Origin: Rotaria macrura
Taxonomy: Eukaryota; Rotifera; Eurotatoria; Philodinida; Philodinidae
Direction of reading: 5' to 3'
Length of the DNA: 64,000 nt
NCBI GenBank assembly: GCA_900239685.1
Contig: OENT01000085.1
Span: 62,001-126,000 of the forward strand
Under the pieces are notes generated by a model. That model was given only the letters and a program-made list of their open reading frames with translations, did no database searches and had not been told where the DNA came from. Within the stretch, counting starts at the first letter, position 1; each line of letters opens with the position of its first letter. A program made the translations under genes and the position numbers. Shown here piece by piece: positions 13,865 to 25,441 of this stretch.

Positions 13865-15270
13865 GTAGAATGGGTAACATTTTTCAAAAATTGTGATTCC
13901 CTAAATCACTCCCTAAATTGAATCCACATTTGTGGATAATGAGACGAGATCATTTTCCTAGTCACCAAATAGGGATTTTTATTTAGAGATTATTTTATTT
14001 ACGGATTTTTTAGAGATCTTTTTATTAAAGGATTTTCGAATTTGTCGACAGTTTACATAAACCACACAGTTCGCGAATTACTAGTTCACTCAACTATTAC
14101 TTTCCTACCATTCAGCCTAAAAATTAAAAACTTGTCACGCTAAAAACATTTCATTGCTATTATCTGCACCCAGTGCACGTCGATATGAAAGGTATAACAC
14201 TTAGCATCAGATAAAATTTCGTAATTAACATTATTAACCTCGAAAGCATCATTCTTTCAAGTATCATATTAGAATACAAAGATTTATTATTCACATTTCC
14301 ATAAAATACATCTTCAACGACTTAATGTAGAATGAATCTGGTAACCATCATGTGTGATCTGTTGCTCAATATGAGTGAGCACAAGAAAAGAATACATACT
14401 TTTCGAAATAAGAAACATTGACTTGCATTTAATTAGAAATATGCGTCGATTGTAACCAAGTTCAAAATAAGATCAAGCCATTCGTGCGAAGATAATAATA
14501 TATATTCGCAATAACCGAATTGGAAATGAATCTGGTAACCAGAATCTATGCTTAGTTTCGAATCGCGAGTGCCCATGAGACATTTTCCATTCAATGTAAA
14601 CAATATATCCATTAGCTTCTCACAAACATTCGTGGATTTTTATCAAGTTTAGCATACCAATTTAACGATATATTCAAAAATAATAAAATACGATACTTTA
14701 AACGAAGCATAGAATAAATCTGGTGATCAGATTCACTTCTTTCTTAAAGAATTAAATAACATTTTCAGTTCGTGGAGAGCATCAGGTCACCAGTTCTTCT
14801 CCATCAACTGCTAGTGTTTATGAATGCATCTAGAAAGAAGTGAATCTGGTCACTGGTACTTTTGGAAAAACATTTTTCATGAAACTCGGTTCTTGATTTA
14901 ATTCTTGGTAAAGGATCGGATCAACTAAAGCCGACATTGTCACACGTATAACTGTATATTCTGTTTAAAATAGTCCGTAAACTAAAAAGTCCCTATTTGG
15001 CCGCCAGATTTTTCTTAATTATTGAATTATACACAAATGTGGACATATTTTTCAAGGTGGTTTAGGGCACCATAATTTGTGGCGAATCGGAACCTACCAT
15101 GTAAACTATCGACAAATTCGAAAATCCTTCAATAAAAAGATCTCTAAATATTCCCAAAAGCATCCTTATTTGATACCAGGTAAATGAAAGCTCGTTTCAT
15201 TATCCACAAATGTGGATTTGATTTAGGATTGATTTAGGGAACCACAATTTGTGGAAAATGGGGACCTACC
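13865..15270. mobile_element. Degenerate foldback element with diverged inverted arms
   Basis: Two inverted arms, about 13865-14058 and 15099-15270, share blocks such as AATCCACATTTGTGGATAAT, AGAGATCTTTTTATT and GGATTTTCGAATTTGTCGA in opposite orientation. A further partial copy of the terminal sequence (TTTAGGGCACCATAATTTGTGG) sits at 14980-15098 in the same orientation as the right arm, so one element may have inserted in or next to another. No transposase is visible, and no clean target-site duplication can be seen at the eroded ends. It is probably an ancient non-autonomous DNA transposon. Confidence 0.65.
14334..14859. repeat. Dispersed short repeats around AATCTGGTNACCAG
   Basis: Five occurrences of a quasi-palindromic motif lie inside the degenerate element: GAATCTGGTAACCATCA (about 14334), GAATCTGGTAACCAGAAT (14528), AAATCTGGTGATCAGATT (14716), ATCAGGTCACCAG (14782, inverted) and GAATCTGGTCACTGG (14841). 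Each has a dyad centre, GGTNACC or a variant. They may be internal repeats of the element or protein-binding sites. Confidence 0.5.
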
Positions 15271-16079
15271 GACATGTATTTGGTAATATCAGTTGCCCAT
15301 TTCAAAGATTCTCTTTTTTTGCACGTTTACTTTATCTTAAGCAACTATCTTTTCACGCATGATGTAATTTAATTTTTAACTATTTCTAAGTTTGAATCAG
15401 TCAGCATTTTTATGCTCCTTTCTTTATACATTCGGACATATTTATAGTTCGACATATTTCTTCATAACTTATTTAGATTTTTAAAAGTACAATATAGGGG
15501 TAGCTTAAATAGAATTTTTTTAAAAATTCGTCTAATGACTACCAAATCATATTCAGATTTATCATTTATCAACTGTCGACTGATAAGTTCTTATGTCCAT
15601 TTCATCCATGATCATTGAATGGTGATAACACCAGTTTAGTACAGATTTCATTTTGAACACGTTTTGATAAACATTCATCGATTTATAAACGACTCAAACT
15701 AAAAGGTTTCTCCACAAACTGGTGTACCTAACTATGATTTGAATAGTAAGATTCTTTGAAGCATGATAATTAAGGTATCATAGATCAACTTGGCCATAAT
15801 CATATACGGGTAGTCCGAAGTTATCGTTTCACAACAACTTCTTGGCAAAAAGCAGAGAAATTCAGCACACTTCCATGACTAATATATAGACACTATACAG
15901 GAAGATATTGGTTCCTGTTTGATCTTCCCTTATTAGTATATGTTTGTCTCCAACCAATATCTATGATCAGCATCACTTCCTATACAAAGACAACCAAGAT
16001 TTGATGTTAAGAACATGTTATATTGAAGCACTTCGGTAACACTGTGCTGTTCATTCAACTCTATGTGAAAGTGAACTGC
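15271..16079. other. Spacer between two foldback structures
   Basis: No coding or repeat structure that I can support. Some of this DNA may be eroded flanks of the neighbouring elements. Confidence 0.4.
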
Positions 16080-17835
16080 AAGGGGGGTGTGTCCTATTAT
16101 GGTTACGACGTCCCAAACAATCTGACCCTGATTTTATTATTCTGCTAATAGGTATTCATTGTTATTTATTGTTCACTAGTTTGTTTTCTATTTTAGCACA
16201 ACTCAAATTTTTACACGTGGGGTACTCCTCAGGTATCGAAAAACATTTTAGTCGCCATTCTGTCGCAAGTCGATATATTTCGACAGTGGTAAGCGTGCTG
16301 ATTGTAAATATCATATTTTTTTCAATAGTATTCAGTTAATAAGAAATTCAGAAGCACTCTCTGAAAGCCTAACAGATCTGTTTTTGACTCGGAAATCCAT
16401 GAAATTTGCCTTTTTATTCTTAGTTAATGCGTTCAATTGATGTAGAAATCTTTCTTTATCAGAATATATAAGAACGTCTTAAATACGAAGATTGTTTTGC
16501 ATCGATGAATGCCAAATATCACTCGAATCCAATGTTTTTGATGAAAATAATGATTTTTTCAGTCTTATAAAGTTATAGTTTCTTCGCGAGTACGAGCAAG
16601 ATTTCTGCACCGAATATGTAACTAATGAGCTTTTTGTAATGATATCAGTTTAGCTTGAAATTCGATGTCTTGAGTAACACTTTGCCTATAACTACTATAC
16701 TTGATCGTAAATTTCCATAGTTTTTGACTAATATTCGACGGTTTTTGAGCAGACGAGTCTCCGCTTGTGTTTATAAAGGTGATATTTCAAATCAGCACAA
16801 AAAACTGAATCGACCAGTATACTTTTCAAATTGTTTCTATGACTTTCATTTTCTTCACAAAATTTCCCTCTGGTCCCCCTCAGGGACGCATGGAAAAATG
16901 AAATGGACCAGAAGCCTTTTGGACAATGGAAGCAGAGTTCCAGACTTGTAAAATGACAGTTTATCATAAAAAAGTACATTCTTATTCGTTTGAATTGCTG
17001 TTTTGGTGAAGTTCATTTTTCCATCCATCCCTGAGGGGGACCAGAGGGAAATTTTGTGAAGAAAATGAAAGTCATAGAAACCATTTGAAAAGTATACTGG
17101 TTGATTCAGTTTTTTGTGCTGATTTGAAATATGACCGTTTTAAAAGTAAAATAATGAGTCTTCCTCTCGAAAACCGTCCAATATTAGTAGCAACATACGA
17201 AAATTGATGATCAACTCTAGTAATTAGACGAAAGTACTACTCAAGACATCGAGTATGAAGCTAAACTGATATCGTTACAAAAAGCTCATTAGTTACATAT
17301 TCGGTGCAGAAATCTTGCTCGTACTCGCGAAGAAACTATAACTTTATAAGACTGAAAAAATCATTATTTTCATCAAAAACATTGGATTCGAGTGATATTT
17401 GGCATTCATCGATGCAAAACAATCTTCGTATTTAAGACGTTCTTATATATTCTGATAAAGAAAGATTTCTACATCAATTGAACGCATTAACTAAGAATAA
17501 AAAGGCAAATTTCATGGATTTCCGAGTCAAAAACAGATCTGTTAGGCTTTCAGAGAGTGCTTCTGAATTTCTTATTAACTGAATACTATTGAAAAAAATA
17601 TGATATTTACAATCAGCACGCTTACCACTGTCGAAATATATCGACTTGCGACAGAATGGCGACTAAAATGTTTTTCGATACCTGAGGAGTACCCCACGTG
17701 TAAAAATTTGAGTTGTGCTAAAATAGAAAACAAACTAGTGAACAATAAATAACAATGAATACCTATTAGCAGAATAATAAAATCAGGGTCAGATTGTTTG
17801 GGACGTCGTAACCATAATAGGACACACCTCCTTTA
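16080..17835. mobile_element. Large foldback (long inverted repeat) element A, about 1.75 kb
   Basis: The two halves are near-perfect inverted copies. The left end AAGGGGGGTGTGTCCTATTA is mirrored by the right end as AAAGGAGGTGTGTCCTATTA on the opposite strand, and arms of roughly 800 bp continue inward (for example the CCCCACGTGTAAAAATTTGA block at 16216 and its mirror near 17690). The arms meet at about 16900-17012 beside mirrored copies of CTGGTCCCCCTCAGGGA. Part of each arm (16680-16780 against 17140-17250) has diverged. No transposase frame is present; the overlapping 75-83 codon frames are shadows of the inverted repeat. I see no target-site duplication. It is best read as a non-autonomous foldback or MITE-like DNA element. 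Confidence 0.85.
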
Positions 17836-18304
17836 AGAAATAAAGTTTACGTATCGCCAATAAATTGAGAAGAACTTACGAAAAGATAGAGTAATGATAT
17901 TGCCAACATTTCTTTAAGACAACTTTCGTTTTTCTTGAACTCCTCGGATTTTATTGAAAAAGCTAAAACAAACAGAAATCTTCTTCCTACAGTGGCACTC
18001 GTTTCTTACTCATACAGACGTCTGGATGACTAAGTCAGTCATGTTGACTTTCCGCCTTTGAGTTTACTGAAGTCACGAAAATAAAATCTTCCAACATTAG
18101 TCTTGACAGTATGGCAAAGATGAATTAATGTACACTCTAATGCATCCTTCTCTGTTTTCACGTCATTGATTGTTTAATCATTCACCCTCTTCCTGCCACT
18201 TCCTCGAACACTACTATTTATACGAGCCATATTGCATTGCGTTAGTAAAACTGCAAATTTATTCTCTGAATTAATAAGACACATTCTCAATCCAATCATC
18301 CAAC
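17836..18304. promoter_or_regulatory. Upstream region of the 151-aa gene with TATA-like site
   Basis: A TATA-like TATTTATAC at about 18214-18223 lies roughly 85 bases before the ATG. It follows a C-rich stretch (CACCCTCTTCCTGCCACTTCC) that is unusual for this AT-rich window. This placement suggests a short-leader, unspliced transcript. Beyond it I see only the right flank of foldback element A. Confidence 0.4.
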
Positions 18305-18760
18305 ATGGCTCTGCTACAGAGAAACCAAATCGGGTTCAAGGATATTGGTCACAGTGTGAATATACCTGGCAATGATGTAGCCAAACTCATGTACTATCTG
18401 AACAGTGTATGTTTTTCAATAGATTATAATGATGATCCCAATATACGTCGTCTGACGAATTATAATAATTGGAGTAGCCTATCATTTAGTGAACGAAGGC
18501 AACTGCTTGTTCTTTGCTATGCTCTTAGTCCTGATGTTTTTAACAATAAAGTCTTCTTTCAAAGTGATGCATTGTGTCAGAACTCTGCCAATAAATTTTA
18601 TGAAATCAGTCAAATTCGACATCAGGTTCTCGCCGTTTCGAGCATTGTAGTTGCTGGTCGAACACGACAAGTCAACAAAATTATGACTTACACAACGCCA
18701 TGGATGAGAACTTATTATTTTGAACCAATGCAGAGATTAGTCAGGAGTTTATCACATTAA
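18305..18760 (+). CDS. Uncharacterised 151-aa protein, single exon
   Basis: I do not recognise this protein. The uninterrupted frame of 151 codons starts MALLQRNQIGFKDIGHSV and ends MQRLVRSLSH. It has no signal peptide, no transmembrane segment and no known motif. Composition is balanced, with predicted helices (NDVAKLMYYLNSV, SFSERRQLLVLCYALS) and a conserved-looking middle (NNWSSLSFSERRQ). Evidence that it is a real gene: a decayed copy survives at 12560-12840 and diverges in a codon-like way, and a TATA-like element stands about 85 bases upstream. It sits just right of foldback element A. The family looks lineage-restricted, which is an inference from my not recognising it. Confidence 0.7.
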   Translation: MALLQRNQIGFKDIGHSVNIPGNDVAKLMYYLNSVCFSIDYNDDPNIRRLTNYNNWSSLSFSERRQLLVLCYALSPDVFNNKVFFQSDALCQNSANKFYEISQIRHQVLAVSSIVVAGRTRQVNKIMTYTTPWMRTYYFEPMQRLVRSLSH

Positions 18761-19304
18761 TAACAACAACAAAATAAGTGTAAGTCATCGGCTTGTGTCA
18801 TATCCTGAGTAGAAGCGTCGATTTTCTTTCGTAATACTATCAATCATGAATTTCCAGTTAGAGCAAATGTCTTCAAAACTCACAGAATCATCAAATTTTA
18901 ATCGATCATAATCTATGCAACGAATATTCAACTTTGAACTGAAATAATCACACAAAAATCATCCCGTAATTTGAATTCATCGTTTTTATGTGAATTTCAT
19001 CTACATTGTTTTCTAAAGAAGTCTATTCAAGAATAAATCATTTAAAGAACAACAAGCAATTACTTTTCTTTTTCGTTTGTGGTTTTACTTTTGAGCTTAT
19101 GTTGGAAATGGGGAAAATATTTTCTGAAGATTGACGACCACTATAAATACGAATATTTGCTTTTGTAATTCGTCATTTTGCTACCATAGTTGTCTCATAC
19201 ATGACCTACTCGAACTTCTTGTCGTATTCACTAGAGAATTTCGAGCAACAAAGTTATACGCTACGAACAAATGTTGAGATAAGGTGCTAGGCCTTGTTGT
19301 GAAT
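18761..19304. other. Spacer without recognisable genes
   Basis: 3' flank of the 151-aa gene. It ends with the left copy of the hAT target-site duplication, TTGTGAAT, at 19297-19304. Confidence 0.5.
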
Positions 19305-19616
19305 TAGAGATGGGCAACTTCGTCATTGTCAACTCCAACTCCAGATAACTCCGCTCCTATTTTTCACATTCACGATCTAACTCCAACTGCAACTCCTCGT
19401 ATATTCTCCAACTCCACTCCAGAACACTTAAACTCCACTCCAGCTCCGGGCAATAATTAAATTTTTCACTCCAACTCCACTAAAAAATTACGAAATCCCA
19501 CTCCAACTCTAACCCCACATCGCAAAAATCAAACTCCAACTCCGCTCTAACTCTAGCTTAAAAAAGCATCAACTCCGGAGTTAACTCCAACTCCGAGTTG
19601 GAGTTGCCCATCTCTG
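19305..19616. mobile_element. Non-autonomous hAT MITE with 8-bp target-site duplication
   Basis: The 312-bp element has terminal inverted repeats TAGAGATGGGCAACT and AGTTGCCCATCTCTG and is flanked by exact 8-bp direct repeats TTGTGAAT at 19297-19304 and 19617-19624. TIRs of the type YAGRGRTGGGCAA and 8-bp duplications are diagnostic of hAT transposons. The interior consists almost entirely of degenerate ACTCCAACTCC-like units, with no coding capacity, so it must have been moved by a transposase encoded elsewhere. The perfect duplication implies a fairly recent insertion. Confidence 0.92.
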
Positions 19617-19624
19617 TTGTGAAT

Positions 19625-21275
19625 GCAAGCTTTTGAATACGTTGTCCTGTTGCTTAATATTGTCACTCATAGGTTTGAGCTCGTGTTCATATGCATGAAT
19701 GTTGAAGATCTTTCTTGTTTACGCATAAGTAATTTCTTTGATGGAGATATCATTGGCCATTAATTGCTTTACGTACTAATTATTTATATGAAAAACATGA
19801 ATAAAAGGATTGTTGGCTTAAGTGATTTTCTTGCAACAATCTTTTGACAGATGCAACAAATGTAACCAACCGAAATTCAGTTTTCTCGAAAGAAAACATG
19901 ATTGTAAAAATTCATAGTACGTATGTAAGGTTTGAAAAATAAGACAAAGCTAACGCTCATTTTTCTTGGCAGATGGAAGAAGAAAGCATGAAAAACGATG
20001 AAAAAGTGAGAATGTGTAGTTTAAAGATGCTTAGCATATTGTTGAAGAATCAGTTAGATGACTAAATCATGATCATAAACAAAATAGTGAACACCAAACA
20101 TTATGAATCATTGGAAATAATAACAGAAATTCATACATATCACAATCCGTCAATCACTTTCTGTTCACAATTGAATCGTGTCATTTAGGGAAATGATGAA
20201 ACAACATGTACTTTGTCTGAAATTAATTTTTGAATTTCATTCAATTGTTCTTTTCTTTATTTCGCTCGTATTCAATCTGAGTTTGGAAAAACGATCAAGG
20301 TTCTAATAAACGTTCAATTTTTAACAGCACATACATTTTAATATGTATCTCTAACGAAAACCTCACGTCGGTAATTTACATCGGCCATCATTAGTACGAG
20401 TTTCATGCTTGAGCACATGAATTAATTTACTTATTCATATAGACTGATGTTTGCGTTCAGGTGTTTGTCTATGGAAAGAAAGTCCTGTGTGTCATGGATG
20501 AATCTTGTAGTCTGCAAAGGTCAAGAACGTCAAAAAACAAAGTTCATCCTACATGCTTTCTTGTATCGTAAATAAGCGAGAAACTGAAGTACAAACAAGA
20601 CCAAGGATAAATATGCCACATCAATAATATTGTATTTTTACATGATTATGTTTCTAACCGTATTTTTGAAAAACTTATGAAAGACAAAATATGAACTAAT
20701 CCGCTTGGAAAATATACAGACAAATTAAAAATTTGTTTCGTGTACATATCAATCAATAATTTCATGTATCTAAACAAATAGTGTAACTTCATATGTTACC
20801 TAAGCTTGCTATAAAATGAAATCTTGAGGAGTGTATGTAAATTTCCTGAAAGCAATATTAACAAATATTCTCGAATTTGCATCATGAAGATGTTTCATGC
20901 CAAATGAAGATGTGAACTGCATCGAATTCCAAAATCTGATGTCCACACCGGAATCCTATTCTGCTCAATTGAAGTAGAGTCGAGATAATCTTTGGAATAT
21001 AATATAGAACAGCTGTCAATTGGTTTGATTCTCATTACAATTCAAGTTGACTAATGAAATATTGTACAATTAAAAAGAATACTCTATTGTTAATTTTATA
21101 AATAAATTTAAAAATAAAGATCATGAAATATGAAACATATTCAACTTAACTATTAGTGTAAAGGAAAACGGAAATCTCTTTTAGATGTAAGTTCGTGAAA
21201 TTTTCTGGACATCGGAGCTTAATAGTTCAAGATTTGTATTATTCGACTCTTTAGAAGGTGCTGTTGTTGTGGATA
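19625..21275. other. Spacer without recognisable genes
   Basis: AT-rich sequence with no frame, splice pattern or repeat that I can support as a feature. Confidence 0.5.
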
Positions 21276-21722
21276 TGTTGTAGGCAAAATTGGAATCTAG
21301 GCAAATTCCGAATTTGCCCGGGCAAAATTGGAATTCTAATTTTGACTAGACAAAATTAGAATTCTAATACTGACTAACATTTTCTTGGGCAAAATCAGAA
21401 TTCCAATTCTGCCTAGGCAAAATTAGAAGTCGATCANNNNNNNNNNNNNNNNNNNNNNNNNNNNNNNNNNNNNNNNNNNNNNNNNNNNNNNNNNNNNNNN
21501 NNNNNNNNNNNNNNNNNNNNNNNNNNNNNNNNNNNNNNNNNNNNNNNNNNNNNNNNNNNNNTGATCGACTTCTAATTTTGCCTAGGCAGAATTGGAATTC
21601 TGATTTTGCCCAAGAAAATGTTAGTCAGTATTAGAATTCTAATTTTGTCTAGTCAAAATTAGAATTCCAATTTTGCCCGGGCAAATTCGGAATTTGCCTA
21701 GATTCCAATTTTGCCTACAACA
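21276..21722. mobile_element. Palindromic element interrupted by a 125-base assembly gap
   Basis: Left arm 21276-21436 and right arm 21562-21722 are near-exact reverse complements, starting TGTTGTAGGCAAAATTGGAA. Within each arm a roughly 20-40 base unit built on GGCAAAATTNGAATTC repeats in both orientations. The Ns at 21437-21561 sit exactly at the dyad centre. GATA flanks both ends (GGATA before, GATAT after), which could be a 4-bp target-site duplication. It has no coding capacity. Confidence 0.8.
21437..21561. other. Assembly gap (125 N)
   Basis: Run of 125 undetermined bases at the centre of a palindrome, as expected when a hairpin defeats sequencing or assembly. The true size is unknown. 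Confidence 0.99.
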
Positions 21723-24700
21723 GATATTTACAAAAATATTCTATGAATTTTATACTATTCCCTTGATTTTAATCATTTTATCTTCTGAAAGAATTTCATT
21801 GATGCATCACCATCTCTTATTAATTTTTCCAGTTTTTTTCGGAAACTATTTCCCTCACAATATTTTTGTTATTACTGGAAAAATCATAGTAGAATAATGT
21901 CTTTTGAGCAAAAAATGTAATTTAATTCTTACTTATTCTCTAACTTTTGTTTTCATTCCATCAGTATGTCGCAGAATTGAGAGGGGTCGCATACCGCTGG
22001 ACTATAGAAAAAAAAACAATTTTCTGAATTTTTCAGAGTGAAAATGAGATTTTGAAAAACAATTTTTCGGGTCGCAATCAGAATTGGAATCCAAAAGCCT
22101 GAGTCTGATGCTTACTTATATGAAGTTAGAATAGAAATTTCCTTTTCGATTTCAACTGCAAGAGTACATATGTAATAAAAAATGAAATAATATTCATTCC
22201 ATTCAAACTAAACATAAACCCATTACTAATATAATGAATACAAAGGCTAACTAAGTTTGCTTAGTGTCAATGCTCGATGCTGTAAATCTTATAGATTATT
22301 ATTGATGTAAAACGCAATTCAAAATGAATATTGAAGTTTAGATCTCACATCTTAAATCTTCAACTTGTAACAGACTCAAAATTGGCTTTCATGCATCATG
22401 ACAAAGAACGTATATAGGATAGCCAACGACAAATGATGACAAAAATCCAGTGATCCTCATGGATGGCAAATTTTTCGAAGGTCGGAATGGCTCTTGCCAT
22501 TTCCAATATTATCCAATGGTTTGCAAGCCAATATAATTCAACTATGCATACAATTCTTGACTTGAGTAAGAATGTATAGGATTGATGAATTACTTTCTTC
22601 TGTAGATTGATGTTGACATTCATACGTGATATGGTCACTAAATCTAATGATAACTGATCGATTTAATAATAAAGCAATTAATTTTGATGATACGTTTGAT
22701 ATAGATTGAATCACGCACGATCGAAGTAGATTTGACTCATGCTTTTATTACAAAAAATTAGAATCAACGAAGATGAACACGATAGGCGATTGAATATTTT
22801 GCACGTTTGTGTGAAAGACGCTGCAATACATTATATTCTGGAATCGAGGAATGTATATAAATAGCTTCTCGTAATATGATCTAGAACCTAGTGGTTTCTC
22901 CTTTGTTTTCTTGAAGATCAATTAAAGACGATCGTGACAACAGGTGCCGAATCGTAAATAGAATTGAGTAATATGCTGATAATTCCATAGAATAACTATA
23001 TTCTGTTTAGCATTTACGTCGCACAGTGATCACGCTAGCAATAGGTTGTTGTTGTTGTTGTTTTTTCTTGAAAACTGTCTTTCACTAGTGTTCCATTCGA
23101 AATACATTTTATCAAATAGGTCATAACTTGAAATAGTTACAAACATAATACCAATTCGACTCTTTAATTGAACTCAAAAAAAAAATTATCTGGTAATACT
23201 TCTTCTTCTCTATGGTCTATATTATGTTTCATGAAATATATGCAGAAGACTTCTAATATAACTTTACTCCATCTTTTTTTTTTCTCATTCATCACCAGAC
23301 TTAATAAATAGTACAATAAAAAGTATGATGAATTTCTTTTAATGCTGGACACTATATGATGGAATTAAAAATTCGTAGATTCATTTTTACGATTGAGAAA
23401 GAAATCTGTTTCATTTTTTAATTCTATACCGAACACTATAATAGATTATGTCTTGAGAATCTTGAATGACGAATAAAGTAAAGATTAGTTAATTGTTACT
23501 GTTTCGAATTTGAATTATTTATAGATCGAACGAAGTAAAATAAACAGCAAAGACAATGGTCTGCATGACAATAGTTGAAACTAAATTCTTCTATGAAGAA
23601 CACTTACAAATTTTACTCGACAACAATCAATATATAGTTAATTTCTTATTATTATCAACATGTGTCTTCCATAATATTGAATTTCTTTTCTGACATTCAT
23701 TATAATGTTTGTAAATACGAATAAATATTATGAAATTGATTATCATTAGAAAATAGAACTAGTTTTTGCTAGAAAAAAGATCCTGTGATCAATATATATG
23801 TAATGAATGTGATACAGCACGATCTGTGAAATGACATTGTTCTTTTTACTCAGTTCCACTATGCAAGTTGCAAAAAACAACACGAAATTCTTTTCATTTG
23901 AGTTGTAGAATTAACAACTGCAATATATTATAGCGAAGCAAAAAAAGATTGATTGACAAAGTAGACATATCACGATTGGTTCTAATTATCGCACATGGCT
24001 TGTCTTTAGAAATGCTCTTTTACAGAATAACTCATTATCGTATGAAAAGGCTAATTAGTTAATTTGATGAAAAGTTCCATTACGATATTCATCTTGAATC
24101 ATTTTGTTTATAAGTATGTATGTAGTAGAAATGAAACATACGGACATCCATCAGAATGTATTGTATCGAGATTTAGCAGATTTATGTATTTATGATTGTA
24201 CGACTAGAATTGAAGAGATCGTTATTCGACAAGGATAAATTTCTTTCGGTAAGATAGTTTTGATGATGAAATAGATACGAGCATTAGAAGTATAAAGTCC
24301 TCGAGAAATGATTGTCTACGTTTGACTTATGTCCCCATACACGTCATTGAACATATTAATATGCTTCATTTGATCACTCAAACGATCATTGATTCATAAT
24401 GTTAACAATGATTCGATTCTTCTCTGTTTATGAATGTGTACGTACATGTGTCTTTCTCTCGAATAATAATCAATGGATCGTATCTGTTCTTCGTTATCTA
24501 TTTTCTATTAAAAGAACAATGCTGTATCATTATAACCTTTCCATCGACAGTAATAATATGATCGGTCTCTCTATTGATTACTTCATTGTGTCATTTATCT
24601 TTTTCGACTGGTTAAGTTAACAAACTGTAGTTATTATCGAATACTCTGTCAAATTTCTCGCTACGTCTATTTATGTATGTTTATATCTTTGTTGTTTCTT

Positions 24701-25441
24701 CTTAGGTAAACACAAGGATTGATCGTTGTTCATTTTAAGAGGCAGCTGTCGTTCTCTTCCCGTTTTTTCCTATCGACTTTGATTGCTTAAGATGAGAATA
24801 ACGGATGGTTATACATGCGCTTTCTTCAGTCTCTTTCACTTTTTTTTTTGATTGAATACAGACGCAGTAGGACAATAAATCTGTGTTTATTTCTATGATG
24901 TAATCATTAATATTCAATCCTCGACGATGAAGTTTATTTTTAACAAGGGCATCATAACAGAGTAAGAGGTGCTGCTATTTCTAATGGGATACAAAGAAAT
25001 CACATCTAAATATATACATATATGTATATATATATTTATGAATGGGTTGACCTATAACAAAAGCAGAAGCAATCACACATTTCAGACACTGTACGATCGA
25101 TGAGGTCTCTCTTTCTTTCTGATAAGATATGTTCGAGATCGTTAACTTGGCATCTGTCTCTCCACCTTTTTTTTTCTTCTTCTTTGTCCTTTCTTCATCT
25201 CAACTGCACCACCAAAATCATACAATCGTCTTAGTTCTTTTTTTTCTTCTTTTTTTTTTCTTTCTCTCCTTCGTGTATGATTGACCGATCAACAATATGT
25301 TGAGCTACATTGTGTTGAACTGCATTTACTAGGCTCACTGATCGCGTCATTGTTCCGTCGTATTTTTTCCTCTTTAGATTATTACTGTTGTCGTTCGCAT
25401 GGGTCTGTACCGAATCCGTTAGTGTACATGGCACATTATTT
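21723..25441. other. Long spacer upstream of EPB41L5
   Basis: About 3.7 kb with no supportable gene. It contains short CAA/GTT runs near 23045, a TATATACATATATGTATATATATA palindromic run near 25010-25035 and pyrimidine-rich tracts at 25160-25265 shortly before the EPB41L5 start. The last few hundred bases are the likely promoter and 5' leader. Confidence 0.5.

Noticed and set aside
16724..16979. Overlapping frames of 75 and 83 codons on both strands
   Set aside because: They arise from the inverted-repeat arms of foldback element A and have no protein-like conservation.
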